From Hypericum androsaemum (taxonomy: Eukaryota; Streptophyta; Magnoliopsida; Malpighiales; Hypericaceae): 64,000 nt of DNA. The notes beneath the pieces are model-generated. The model was not told the origin of the DNA. It made no database searches and saw only the letters and a program-made list of their open reading frames with translations. The position numbers were made by a program, and so were the translations under genes. Below are positions 33,413 through 43,944 of the stretch, in pieces. Location of the stretch: contig OZ023188.1 in the NCBI GenBank assembly GCA_963995505.1, positions 1,054,001 to 1,118,000 on the forward strand. The letters run 5' to 3'. Positions within the stretch are counted from its first letter, which is position 1, and every line of letters starts with the position of its first letter.

Positions 33413-35605
33413 TCATACGTTCACACGAGAAGCAGCCATGTGAGACGGGCTAGCTGACTGAATCCAAGCCACCAGATCATCCCGAGTTGCGAGGAAGACG
33501 CCGGCATTTTCTTCGTTCTGCTTAAAAGGAGCACCGAGTTCCTCCATGTGGGATGTAAACACTTTGCCTAGTCCGCATGCGAGACTGTGAGTTCCATTAC
33601 CAGTATAAGCTGAGAATAGCTCCGGCAATGCTTCCTTCCGCCGAACAAACTTTGTTAACGTCACCAGCCAATCTTCTAGCGCTGTGAGAGCCGCACCTGC
33701 AGACAGTGAACGAACGTCGAGACTCCATTCTCGCGCAGTTCTGCTGTGAAGGTCGGGGTATAATCCGTACAAAGTTCCTAGATACAGAAGCTCATATGCC
33801 CTAGTGTTTAGATTCTTGTTCCTGGATATATCAATCAAAGAATTGCAGAAAGGCCTTCGTGATTCTGCAACCGTGCTGCTCATGATCACCTTAAACTCCC
33901 CTTTAGCAGTTCCAAAGGTTGTTTTCTCATCTTCCATAGACTTGATAAAAGCAACTACCTTTGGATTGCTTTTCTGCAGACAAGAGAGGACCTTATCTGC
34001 TTCCTCGCTGAGCTCGCATAGAGGCAAAACAGAGAGCAGGCAGCCATTAAGCCTATCATCGGGCCTAATCCCACTTTTGATCGCGGCATCAAACACTCTG
34101 ACCAAATCATCCACTTTTCCGGCCTTCCCGAGAGTTCGAATCAAGGAAGTGTAACCCATAACATTAAGCTTAATGTCATGTTCACACATCTCTTCGAACA
34201 TCGCCAATGCCTTGTCAGCGTTTCCTGCCTGGCTATACACTTTCAGCATTGCACTATGACAAGAACTGTCGGGGTTCCAACGGGTAGATCCCTTCAAATC
34301 ATTAAACAGCTGCTCAGCCTCTTCTACGAGACCAAGATCAGCACATACGCTGATCAGCGTATTGTTCAAGAGGAAATCCGTAGGCCAGTCGTTTGATTTT
34401 ATTCTTTCTTGCAGCTCCATTGCAGACCTGCTCCACCTAGCCTTACCATAGATCTTAGCTAGAGCAGTTAATGTCCGAGGATTCGGTCTCACTCCCGCTG
34501 CAACCATCTCCTCAAAAAGGCGCATGGCATGGCCGGGCTTCCTGGCCTTTCCTAGCCCCTCAAGCATAGTATTATACACAGGTAAATTAGGCTCAACTCC
34601 CCTAGACTTCATTTCTGTCAAGACATACCAGATACCTTTAGGATCCCCAGCATCACCAAACATCCTGGCCAAAATAGAATACGCGACCACATCGGGTTTC
34701 CACCCGCTAGCTATGCCTCTATCGTACAAGCTCATAGCATCCTCAACCTTGACCAACCTGGCATAGACATCTAAAACAGTGCAATATGTAACCTCATCAG
34801 GCATCAGTCCAGTCCTATACATCCTCTCAAACCACTCCACCGCCTTGTCGAAACGCTCCCGCCTGATTGCGCAAGTGATAATCGTCGAGTAAGTAATGTT
34901 ATCAAGCTCAACCCCGGTGCTTATCATCTCGTTAGCGAGCCCCTCGATGAGCTCGAACTTCTTCCCGTACCTCAAACCCTTCATTGCCACATTGTACATA
35001 ACAGTATCCATAGGGAACAAACCCTTCCCCTTTATCCAGTTGAAGTAAAGATAACACCTTTCCCATGGCTTCAACCCCTTGAGCACCAACAGGGCATCAT
35101 CGGCACTCCCCGGAGGTGGGATCTCCTCAAGAACAGACACGAAATCGCCATCCTCGACCGAGCACTCGTTCAGCTTCGCCATGTAGCTAATCAGCTCCCT
35201 AAACTTGGGATTGTAAGAGGAGTTAACCCTGGTTTGCCTGGTGGGCGAAAGAACTGACCTTCTGGGCTTGGAGGGGTTGACCCAGGTTGACTTAGGCTTG
35301 GACAAGAGCCCCACTTTCTGGCCTCCAGAAGACAACGTGTCCGAAACGAGAGGCTCGAGTTGGGTAGCCAAAGACGAGGACGAGGAGGAGTTCTTCTTCT
35401 TCTTCTTCTTAGTGCCCACTGGTTCAGGTCCATTTTGGGTCTCAGGAGGAGGAGGAGGAGGAGAGTTTGAGGTGCAGGAGATGGAAAGGAGCCTCCTTTT
35501 TGGGGGGTTTAGCTTGAGTGGGGTGCCATGGAAAATGGGTCTCTTGGTGTCTCCTTGATGAATCGTTAGATAGACATCAATGGCGGTAGAGAATCTGGCT
35601 GCCAT
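33413..35605 (-). CDS. SOT1: PPR-SMR protein, SOT1/PPR53 type, plastid RNA processing
   Basis: P-class pentatricopeptide repeat protein with a C-terminal SMR domain, 730 residues, intronless. Closest in memory to Arabidopsis At5g46580 (SOT1; PPR53 in maize), which binds near the 5' end of the plastid 23S-4.5S rRNA precursor. The first about 60 residues are a Ser/basic plastid transit peptide, followed by a Pro run and a KKKKKK-SSSSSS linker. About ten PPR motifs run from residue 185 to 530 (e.g. VTYCTVLDVYARLVKVEDA). The SMR domain, about 626-717, has LDVRSLS and TGNGTHS. PPR code pairs (residues 5 and 35) in order: ND, SD, CD, SN, NN, TD, ND, SN, TD. It is followed upstream by a divergent tandem copy. 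Frame intact; start is the first ATG after stops. Confidence 0.88.
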   Translation of the reverse strand: MAARFSTAIDVYLTIHQGDTKRPIFHGTPLKLNPPKRRLLSISCTSNSPPPPPPETQNGPEPVGTKKKKKKNSSSSSSLATQLEPLVSDTLSSGGQKVGLLSKPKSTWVNPSKPRRSVLSPTRQTRVNSSYNPKFRELISYMAKLNECSVEDGDFVSVLEEIPPPGSADDALLVLKGLKPWERCYLYFNWIKGKGLFPMDTVMYNVAMKGLRYGKKFELIEGLANEMISTGVELDNITYSTIITCAIRRERFDKAVEWFERMYRTGLMPDEVTYCTVLDVYARLVKVEDAMSLYDRGIASGWKPDVVAYSILARMFGDAGDPKGIWYVLTEMKSRGVEPNLPVYNTMLEGLGKARKPGHAMRLFEEMVAAGVRPNPRTLTALAKIYGKARWSRSAMELQERIKSNDWPTDFLLNNTLISVCADLGLVEEAEQLFNDLKGSTRWNPDSSCHSAMLKVYSQAGNADKALAMFEEMCEHDIKLNVMGYTSLIRTLGKAGKVDDLVRVFDAAIKSGIRPDDRLNGCLLSVLPLCELSEEADKVLSCLQKSNPKVVAFIKSMEDEKTTFGTAKGEFKVIMSSTVAESRRPFCNSLIDISRNKNLNTRAYELLYLGTLYGLYPDLHSRTAREWSLDVRSLSAGAALTALEDWLVTLTKFVRRKEALPELFSAYTGNGTHSLACGLGKVFTSHMEELGAPFKQNEENAGVFLATRDDLVAWIQSASPSHMAASRVNV

Positions 35606-36687
35606 GTTAGGGAGGGAGCCAGGAAAATAAATGGTATCTTCTTTTCAACAAGTTTGGGAGGATATTTGTGAACCTTATCTAAAACCCTCAGTATTCAGGG
35701 TTTTACCTTTGCCTGTTTATCTCTCTCCTTGGGTAAAGGAAAATGGAGGGAGGAAAAGATCGACCAAGTGAAAGGATAAAAGCTGGTGGCCGAAAAGAAT
35801 CGGTAAATTTAAATCCCGTCAGTTCTTATTAATTTTGAGAAGCATTGATAATAGTCTCAGTCAATTCTTATTATTAGTCCTAATGTAATGTCCTTTAATT
35901 TCTTTAGAGTACACCGGAGCCAAAATGAACGGGAATCATTATTTGTTTGTGGGGTTGGATTCAGCATGCACGTTTTGTCTAGTCTGCACCGTGGGGAGTA
36001 AAAAGTTTTTTTTTTGTCAAAATTAGTAAGAAGATAATTTCGGTGATATAATTAAACTCAGCTTTCGCTCTAAATAATTTTAACAAAAAAAATAATATTT
36101 TCACTACCAAGTATAAACGATTATCATTTCATATATATATTATTATCTGTATACCATTACTAAATCGCTGTATACAATTATGACAAAAATTAATACCTTT
36201 GATTCAGATAGTGCCTCCTCGCGCAGTCTTTACTGAATCCAGGCCCGTTATTTTTGTCCCTCTCTTAGATATTATTGTTAGAGACTTAGAGCGTCAAAAA
36301 TATCCTGTCCTAAATATCTATGTTCAAGATTTCAAATTCCCCCTTCATTTTTGTAACGTGTGTTTTTATATTTGGGACATTTTGACGAAAATATTCGCCG
36401 CAACAAAAACTGGGTTGGAAAGAAAATGGCAAATTGGGATAGATTTTCGTGGGCGCCCATTTTCTTGGGATGTAGTTAAAGCCCATGAAACAATCTGTGA
36501 CATAGCTTCGTGATATGCAAATTTACTCGAGTGTTTTTTTCTGGTCAAAATTACATGATTTTCGGGTACCAATTGAACCGACTAATTCAATATCAATAGT
36601 GATTAAATTCTAGATTAACACTGGCCATAAGAGAAGGGAAAAAGAATGAAGGCAAAATCACGTGATTCCTATACAACAACAAGCTCT
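35606..36687. other. Spacer between the tandem PPR genes
   Basis: Holds the promoter and leader of the downstream PPR gene (35606-35800, with a mirrored AACCCT/AGGGTTTT pair near 35684-35705) and the 3' flank of the upstream one. A plus-strand open frame at 36199-36513 has no family pattern. Confidence 0.5.
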
Positions 36688-38673
36688 TCAAGCTGAAATT
36701 TTAGAATGGCCAAGTGATTGGATCCAAGTTAGCAAGTCATCCCGAGTCGCTACGAAACAACCAGCCTTTTGTTCACTGTGACTAAATGGAGCAGCATGTT
36801 TTTCCATATGGGAAGCAAAAGCGTCGCTGAGTCCGTTAGAGAGGTTGCGAGTGCCAGTACCAGTACGAGCCGAGAATAGCTCGACCGATGCCTCGTTTTC
36901 CTGGAGATACTCGGCCAATGTTCCTATCCAGTCTTCCAGCGCAGTAAGAGCTGCACCTACGGACAGTTTGCGGACGTCCAGCCTCCATTCGTTCCCGGTT
37001 TTTTGGTGCAGGTCAGGGTATACTCCGTGTATAGTTCCGAGGTAGAGAAGCTCGTGTGCCCTGCCATAGAGATTCTTGTTCCAACAGATATCAATCAAGT
37101 GATTGCAAAATGACATTAGTGTGGTCACATCTTCTCTGTTACTTGCCATGAGCCTGAACTCCTCTTCAACAGCTTCAAAACTTGTTCTTTCGTCTTCGAT
37201 CAAAATTACGAAGGCAGCCAGCTTCGGGTTAGCTTTCTGCAAACAAGAGAGGACCATCTCCACGTCCTCGCGGAGCTCAAGTAGAGAGATGGCATAAAGC
37301 AAGCAACCGCAAAGTCTATCACCGGGCTTTATCCCTCTTCCAACTGAAACATCAAAAACTCTGACCAGATCATCTACTCTTCGGGCCTTCCCGAGACACT
37401 GGATCAATTTAGTGCAAGCCATCATACTAAGTGCAATGCCAAGTTCTGACATTTCTTGAAATAACCCCATGGCCTTATCATCATTTCCTCCACTTGCATA
37501 TATTTCCAACATTTTAGTGTAACTCCACCGATCAGGCCTACAATGTTTGGATCCCTTCATGTCCCGAAACAACTGCTCGGCCTCATCTTCCATACGAAGA
37601 TCAGCACACAAGCTAAGAAATGCATTGTACAATAATCTATCCATAGACCAGTTATTCGATCTAATTCTTCCCAACAACTCCATGGCATCATTGCCCCACC
37701 CAGCGTTACCGTACAATCTGACTAAAGTTGTCAACGTCATCACACCCGGTGAGTATCCCGCTTCCACCATCTCCATAAAAACACGTTTCGCAGGGCCGGG
37801 CTGCCCTGCCTTTCCCATCGCATCTATCAGAGTTTCACACAGAAACTGATTAGGCTGAATACCAAAGCACTCCATTTCTCGCAAGACGTACTCGATACCT
37901 TCAACATCACCAACGTTACGAAACATCCTGGCCAACGACGCGAACACAATAGAATTCGGTCTCAACCCGCCGGCCACGCCCCTCTGGTACAGTCTCATTG
38001 CCTCCTCGACCCGAAGATACTTGGCATAGACATGCAAAGCGGCAGAGAAAGTAATCCAATTAGGGGTCAAACCAGTATCGTACATCCTCTCGAACCACTC
38101 GATCCCCTTCTCGAAAAGCCGGCATTGCGTAGCGCAACTAATGATGGTCGAATAGGTAACGTTATTAAGCTCAACCCCGGTATCCCTCATCTCATCAGCC
38201 AGCTCCTCGACGAGCTCGAACTGACCCCAAGACCTCAGGGACTTCATAGTCACATTGTAGAATATACTCTTCAAAGGAAACAACTCCTGGGCCCTAACCC
38301 AATTCAAGAAAAGACAAGCTTTTTGCCAATGTTTCAAGCTCTGGAGCACCAAGAGAGCTTCCTTTGCATTGAGCTCATGTGGGATTTCCTCAAAAACAGA
38401 CAAGAACCCAACTTCGGTGGGCTCCCACTGATTTAGCTTCTCGGCAAAAAGCAACAGATCCTCGGACCTGTCGACCCTGTAAGAGAACGAGGAGGAATCG
38501 GAAAGCACTTGCCTTTCGGACAAAGATTGGATCTTTCTGGTGGTAGCGAGGCGCCTTCCTTTGGTGAGAGTCAGCTTCGTTGGAGGCCTGGTAAAGGAAG
38601 TGGGCCTCTTGGGGTTGGCTTGAGGTATCGATGGATGGATATCTGTAGAAGTAGAGCATCTGGTGGAAGCCAT
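36688..38673 (-). CDS. PPR-SMR protein, divergent tandem paralogue of the SOT1-type gene
   Basis: 661 residues, intronless, same strand and architecture as the neighbour 1.1 kb downstream: a transit peptide-like N-terminus (rich in Ser/Thr/Arg, few acids), about ten PPR motifs over residues 125-465, and an SMR domain over about 562-653 with LDVRKLS and TGTGTRN. Shared phrases (ELLYLGT-HGVYPDLH, GAALTALEDW, FVATRDDL-TWIQS) show duplication. It lacks the Pro/Lys/Ser linker. The code pairs differ: NN, SN, SN, AN, EG, TD, ND, TS, TG, so the predicted RNA target is not that of the neighbour. No stops or frameshifts in the whole frame, which argues for selection. Function is inferred to be plastid or mitochondrial RNA binding; target unknown. 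Confidence 0.85.
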   Translation of the reverse strand: MASTRCSTSTDIHPSIPQANPKRPTSFTRPPTKLTLTKGRRLATTRKIQSLSERQVLSDSSSFSYRVDRSEDLLLFAEKLNQWEPTEVGFLSVFEEIPHELNAKEALLVLQSLKHWQKACLFLNWVRAQELFPLKSIFYNVTMKSLRSWGQFELVEELADEMRDTGVELNNVTYSTIISCATQCRLFEKGIEWFERMYDTGLTPNWITFSAALHVYAKYLRVEEAMRLYQRGVAGGLRPNSIVFASLARMFRNVGDVEGIEYVLREMECFGIQPNQFLCETLIDAMGKAGQPGPAKRVFMEMVEAGYSPGVMTLTTLVRLYGNAGWGNDAMELLGRIRSNNWSMDRLLYNAFLSLCADLRMEDEAEQLFRDMKGSKHCRPDRWSYTKMLEIYASGGNDDKAMGLFQEMSELGIALSMMACTKLIQCLGKARRVDDLVRVFDVSVGRGIKPGDRLCGCLLYAISLLELREDVEMVLSCLQKANPKLAAFVILIEDERTSFEAVEEEFRLMASNREDVTTLMSFCNHLIDICWNKNLYGRAHELLYLGTIHGVYPDLHQKTGNEWRLDVRKLSVGAALTALEDWIGTLAEYLQENEASVELFSARTGTGTRNLSNGLSDAFASHMEKHAAPFSHSEQKAGCFVATRDDLLTWIQSLGHSKISA

Positions 38674-38677
38674 GTCC

Positions 38678-38702
<25 letters not shown>
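38678..38702. repeat. GA microsatellite in the leader of the upstream PPR gene
   Basis: About 12 AG/GA repeats begin five bases before the start codon of the minus-strand gene (CT-rich in the transcript). Confidence 0.95.
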
Positions 38703-38709
<7 letters not shown>

Positions 38710-39654
38710 TGAGGAAAGAAACTGTTAGATTAGTGGCAGAGTAGGACTCTTCAACGCCAAAAGAGTGTTGATTCCTAAGAATGTCCGTCTTCAGGACACT
38801 TGGCGTCAATACTACTACTAGAGAAAAAGGTTGATCAACAAAGTGGTAGTAAGAGATTTTGCTTTATGTAAGAGTAGTAATATGAGGGTTTTTGCTCAAA
38901 ATGATGTTACTGTAGATGTATAATACTCAAAATGGTGTTACTGTTGAAAAAATTCCGGAAATGGTGTTCCTTTTCAAAATCGAAAAAAATTTTCGACCTA
39001 CGAACCTCAGGTCGAAATTTTTTTTCGACTTGGGACCAAAATCGAAAAACATTTTTGACTTCCGAGGTCGAAAAATTTTTTCGATTTGGACCCAGGTCGA
39101 AAAATTTATTCGACTTGGGGACCCAGATCGAAAAAAAATTTCGACTTCCGAGGTCAAATTTTTTTTTCGATTTGGGGACCCAGATCGCAAATTATTTTCG
39201 ATCTAGGATTCCCTATCCAAACGCAATCTAGTTGGATAGATCGCGGAAGATCTTATTGGTCCCAGATCGAACCAATTTTTCGACCTGGGTCCTCACTATA
39301 AGTACCATCGAACACCACAAATTTTTCGACCCCCGCCTTCTTGTTCTTCCCCGCTTCCTCGTCGTCCCCCGCTTCCTCGCCGTCATCACCGTCTCGCTTC
39401 CTCGCCGTCTCCGTCGCGTTCTCGCCCCGTCGCCGTACGGTATGTATTTGAATTAAATTGGAACGTGATTATTTTTGATTTAATTAATTGGATCATTGGC
39501 TCGTCCTTGCCGTTAGTTAATTGTTTGATTTAATTGAAGCGTTAATTGATTGGATTGTTGGCTCGTCATCATCGTCAATTAATAGTTTGATTTAATTGAA
39601 CCGTTAATTGAACGGTTAAATTTTTTATTTAATGAATTGGACCGTTAATTAATC

Positions 39655-39785
39655 CATCTGGTCTGACCATCCGGTCTGACCACCCGGTCTGACCACCCGG
39701 TCTGACCATCCGGTCAGACCACTTAGGTCGGACCCAGATCATCTGACCACCCGGTCCGATCGACCGGTCTGACCACCTGGGTCGG
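39655..39785 (+). repeat. 13-bp minisatellite (TCTGACCACCCGG)
   Basis: Five contiguous units of CCGGTCTGACCAC/T, then related degenerate units to 39785. It lies in the 5' UTR intron of the PMD gene. Confidence 0.9.
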
Positions 39786-40030
39786 ACCCAAATCATTATA
39801 TATTTTTGATTTAAAATGGGATTTTTTAATTTTTTAGTTTGGGTTGGGCAAAATCCGATCTGACCACCCGAACCGAGCCAGAAAAAGTGACCGACCTACC
39901 CCATCCTAGTGATTCTACAATTATAATGATGGCTTCACCATTGATATTTTTACAGTACTATTTGGTAAATATTTAATTAATTTATTGATTTGAAATTTTT
40001 ATTTAATTTTGTTACGTTACGATTTTAGAT

Positions 40031-40336
40031 ATGGCTTCACAATCAGACTTATCTCAATATTTGGGGAATGGAGGACCCATAGATGACACTCTGTTACGTT
40101 ACCAGAATGTGCACCGTTCTCAGGAAATTTGGAATTGTGAGGTACGTAAATGTGAGGTAGTAAATATTTTTACAAAAATATATAAATATATTTTTATTAT
40201 TGGTTATTTTGTGTAGGTTGAGAACCAAAGTCCAAACAATGCGCCGTTGAGCTTTCGTCGTCGCACCCTGAGAACAGGAGGCGTGAGAAACCAGAAATTC
40301 ATTGAGTACATGAAGGATGCTGGAATTATAAACCAG
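40031..40336 (+). pseudogene. Plant mobile domain (PMD) protein, N-terminal fragment
   Basis: PMD proteins (MAIN/MAIL1 relatives) are found both as host genes and in MULE or Gypsy elements. A leader exon (about 39300-39439, CG-rich, ending before GTATGT) and intron precede exon 40031-40141 (MASQSDLSQYLGNGGPID, TLLRYQNVHRSQEIWNCE). An intron 40142-40216 with GT/AG borders is followed by VENQSPNNAPLSFRRRTLR and FIEYMKDAGI. 'Y-..HRS..IW' and 'RRRTLR' fit the start of the domain. The frame then runs into the opposite-strand transposase, so most of the domain is deleted. Confidence 0.6.
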
Positions 40337-42006
40337 GGCCAACTACTGATGTTCTCGCTCTCAACGAGGGCAAATGCAATTGGAATTATAGAATTATTCC
40401 CGTCAACAGCAGTGGCGATCAAAAGGGCATGCTTGTACTTTCCATACAGGAATGTCCCATCAATCTCCAATACAGGGATGCAATGTTGGAAAGCTATAAT
40501 GCAGGGCTTGAAACTCCAGAAAACTCGTCTGAAGATTTTTGTCCCTGATTCAAGAGGAACCACATTGTCTATACCTGGGTAACAGCGATAATATTCCCAT
40601 TTTACAACCGTTCCAGGATTCTTAGCCTTGCATGCCGCAAACCATTGTGGAAGGCGATTGTATGATTCATCCCAATCCCCCCATAAATGCTGTAATGCCC
40701 TCTCTCTTCCCCACCAAGCTTTCTTGTAAGAGGGTTGGAATCCAATTCGGTCTTGTATCTCAGTAATTATAAACCCGATTGGAATGTCTGGTTGTTCAGC
40801 AACTATATTCATAATAACTTCTGCAATGTGAGCAGAACAGAGTTGTCGATGATCTTTTGAAGGTCGTTCTGCGCTACAGGTATGCGGGTAGGTGTATTTC
40901 ACTATTCACCACGTAGGAAGTATTAGTCCTTTTGCTGAGACACGGATCTTCCATTTACATCCTTCTTCCCATTTTTTACACTTCACAGCGTAAGTGCGGG
41001 GTCTTGTTTCCTTAAGCTTCAACTCACGCCGCACTTTCATTGAGAATCTCTCGATCTCCCTCTTTGCATCTTCTTTGGTATTCCAAATCGTACCCTCTTT
41101 CAATTCACCGTCATAACTTCCATCCATTTTGGTCTGAGGTCCCCAATCTTCATCATAAATGCTCATCGATGCTTGTTCACCATGCTCAGTTGCAGGAACT
41201 TCATAGTGACCTCCAAACTGTGGATCTCCGTATTGTTCTTCTTCTTGTTCTTGTTCTTCTTCTCCTTCTCCGTATAGTTCTTCTTCTTCTTCTTCTCTAT
41301 GTTGTTGTTCTTCTTCTTCTTCGGTATGGAAATTTGTAGTTGCATACGGATGTACTTCTGTAGGATCATATTCAAACCAATCTCTTAGGACTTCATAATC
41401 ATCAACATCAGGATCCCTTATGAAAGGAACAACAAAGGGCGTCACCCTTGACGGCCCAGCTTCATGACCATAGGGCGTCACCCTTGACAGCCCAGCTCCA
41501 TGACCATCCCTTATGGAAGGAACTACTAGTGGCATCACTCTTGACGGACCAGCTCGATGACCATCCCTTGTGGAAGGAACAACAAGTGGCATCACTCTTG
41601 ACGGACCAGCCCCATCACTACTAAGTAACTGGCTTTCATGAACATCCAACATTTGGTAATTACTCGACACCGTCTTCTCCACAATTATTTCTAAATAAAT
41701 CACACTCTTATACGGTCCTACAAAGCTGATCATTGTGTGAACCATATTCCTAACATCTCCATCATTGTCAATAGGCATTTGATGAAATTTCTCTCTGTCA
41801 ATAGGATATCTAAATAACAGCCTACGAACTTCTTCACCAGGACCAACAGTCTTTTCATATACTTTTGTCAATAACAAATCATAGGAGAAATCTTCATAAC
41901 ACTTGAACTTTTTTTCTAACCCACCCATGTAATAAAAACCGATTTCACTGTTGTAGTACATTTCTCCACCATATTTGAAAGTTATTCGTACATTCCGTAA
42001 AGCCAT
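40336..42006 (-). pseudogene. MURA-type transposase, truncated, one nonsense codon
   Basis: Start ATG at 42006 (MALRNVRITFKYGGEMYY), after a 3' splice site. N-terminal MuDR domain, then four copies of a roughly 19-residue repeat (AGPSRVMPLVVPS-RDGH, 41425-41620), a Glu-rich run (GAA repeats, about 41225-41325), and the DNA-binding region with CKKWEEGCKWKI. A TGA at 40906-40908 interrupts the frame, which resumes exactly in phase with KYTYPHTC. The transposase core then shows FKPCIIAFQHCIPVLEIDGT, LYGKYKHALLIATAVDGNN and IPIAFALVESENISSWPWF, and stops at the junction with the PMD fragment; the catalytic C-half and SWIM finger are missing. Confidence 0.8.
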
Positions 42007-42479
42007 TTTTAACACTATAACAAAAGAAGTTGACACATAATTAGAGTGGCATCATTCATAAGTTCACAAAATAAAGTTACATAAATTGATCTACTAAAAT
42101 AAAATTTTGGCAAATATAAATTATTTTAATTACAGGTGGCATAGTCCATAAAATTTTATTGACATATTGGCGAATGAATTCAATAGATATCCAAACAAGA
42201 CACATTTTCTTTTCAAATGAAACCACAAAATTTTATAGTATCTACTGAATTTATTATTACTAAAAAAAATTTCTTGGATTTTTTTCTTAAGAACTAATAA
42301 TAATATTTCATGATGACATAATCCATCGTCATAAGTTCACTAATTAAATAGCAAAATAATATACACTGAATTGAATTTATAACAAGTATTAGTGCAAAAT
42401 ACGTACCTGAGGAAGGAAGGGGCGGTTGCTTCAAATATTCGCAGTTGAGGATTTCTGGGTTCGGAGAGGTATATATAGG

Positions 42480-42740
42480 ACCCAGATCAAAATTTTGGTT
42501 CGATCTGGGTCGACCCAGGTCGAAATAATTTTTCGATCTGGGCCTTTTCCGGGGATGACCCCAGATCGAAATTTTGGTTCGATCTGGGTCGACCCAGGTC
42601 GAAATAATTTTTCGATCTAGGCCTTTTCCGGTCAGAAATCGTGGGATATCCGGGGATGACCCCAGATCAAAATTTTCCTTCGATCTGGGTCGACCCAGGT
42701 TGGGGATGACCCCAGATCGAAATTTTCCTTCGATCTGGGT
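42480..42740. repeat. Subterminal 78-bp tandem repeats with inner palindromes
   Basis: Units beginning near 42480, 42558 and 42660 each hold CCCAGATCGAAATTTT-TTCGATCTGGG, a palindrome, followed by GACCCAGGTCGAAAT. They adjoin the right terminal inverted repeat. Confidence 0.8.
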
Positions 42741-43000
42741 CAACCCGGGTCATTTAGATCCGAAGAAGGCGGAGGAACCCAGGTCGAAAATTTTTTTCGA
42801 TCTGGGTCCCCAAGTCGAATAAATTTTTCGACCTGAGTCCAAATTAAAAAAAAATTTCGACCTCGGAAGTCGAAATTTTTTTTCGATTTTGGTCCCAAGT
42901 CAAAAAAAAATTTCGACCTGAGGTTCCTAGGTCGAAATTTTTTTTCGATTTTGAAAAGGAACACCATTTCCGGAATTTTTTCAACAGTAACACCATTTTG

Positions 43001-43944
43001 TATTGAGAATAAGATATAATTGTTTTTTATTTTTCGTATTTATATATCGGAGATTGTTCATCTATTTAAAAAATAAATAAAATTTAGTAGAGATTGTCCA
43101 TCCATTAATACGTAAAGTCCTGAAATTTTTACATGCCACTTATTGTAACAATATTTAAAATTAAACATTAATATTTTATATTATTGCCTAACCGATTAGT
43201 CCGAGCATATTTTCAAATTCAACCATGAAAACTAGATCATTTCATAAAAAAATCGCTGGAGATCATAGACACTCATCTTACTCTACGAATTATCGCTCCT
43301 AGTAGTGTTTCGATTGGTTAAACAAAAAGTCATTTTTGTCCCAAATCATCTAGCGATATAATATTTATTAAACTAATTAATCCAATATTATGAGTCCATT
43401 AGATATTCACCAAAACCAATTAATGCTAATTTTTAGTTAGATATAAATATGACAAAAAAAACTCTACTTTAACTATATTATACAAATTTGATGGTAGTCA
43501 ATTCTATTTGAGTGACCCCTCAAAAAAAAAAAAAACAAACCCCTCAAAAAAAAATATATTTGTGTGAATGGATAAAACATGATTGAATAACACTACTATT
43601 GAGAAAGTCGTATAGTTGAGAAGGAAAAAGTTTCCACATTTCGAAGCGTGGAAATTAAACGGGCTTCTCACTCTACTACCTTTCTAATTTGTCTTGGATC
43701 TCCTCAATTCTTTTATAAACAAATGCCCGTTTGCTGCTACTTGGTTCACCTTTTTTTGTAAAAGTATAATTTTTCTTTATTTTGTGGGCACAAGTAAAAC
43801 AATTGAAGCAATGTGGTCATGTGATCTATATGGTATCTTATATGGTATCTCAGTTGTAAGCACATAATTTACATCAACCTGCTGCTACAAGCACCGCACA
43901 GCTCAAAACTCTGTCTGCTGACAATGAGTAGTATCCCGCTAGCG
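43001..43944. other. AT-rich spacer downstream of the SufD gene
   Basis: No gene recognised; includes the 3' flank of the minus-strand SufD gene. Confidence 0.55.

Larger units (their letters stand above)
38928..43000. mobile_element. MULE with convergent PMD and MURA genes
   Basis: Terminal inverted repeats CAAAATGGTGTTACTGTTG at 38928 and its complement ending at 43000 extend about 280 bp. They share TTCCGGAAATGGTGTTCC and a string of TCGAAA...TTTCGA units set between GACCCAGG/CCTGGGTC phrases. Subterminal repeats follow on the right (42480-42740, period about 78 bp). Inside are a plus-strand plant-mobile-domain gene start and a minus-strand transposase, meeting near 40336. No matching 9-bp flanks were found, so outer ends may be slightly off or one flank altered. 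Confidence 0.8.

Noticed and set aside
35191..35558. Extra frames on both strands over the N-terminus of the SOT1-type gene
   Set aside because: Run-derived (Glu/Phe or Arg/Pro tracts) from the Ser/Lys/Pro low-complexity linker of the real protein.
38916..39301. Several overlapping short frames rich in KKFRP and FFD
   Set aside because: They are the TCGAAA terminal repeats of the MULE read in different frames.
41040..41339. Plus-strand Leu-rich frame (membrane-like)
   Set aside because: Antisense of the Glu-rich GAA-repeat tract of the MURA fragment.
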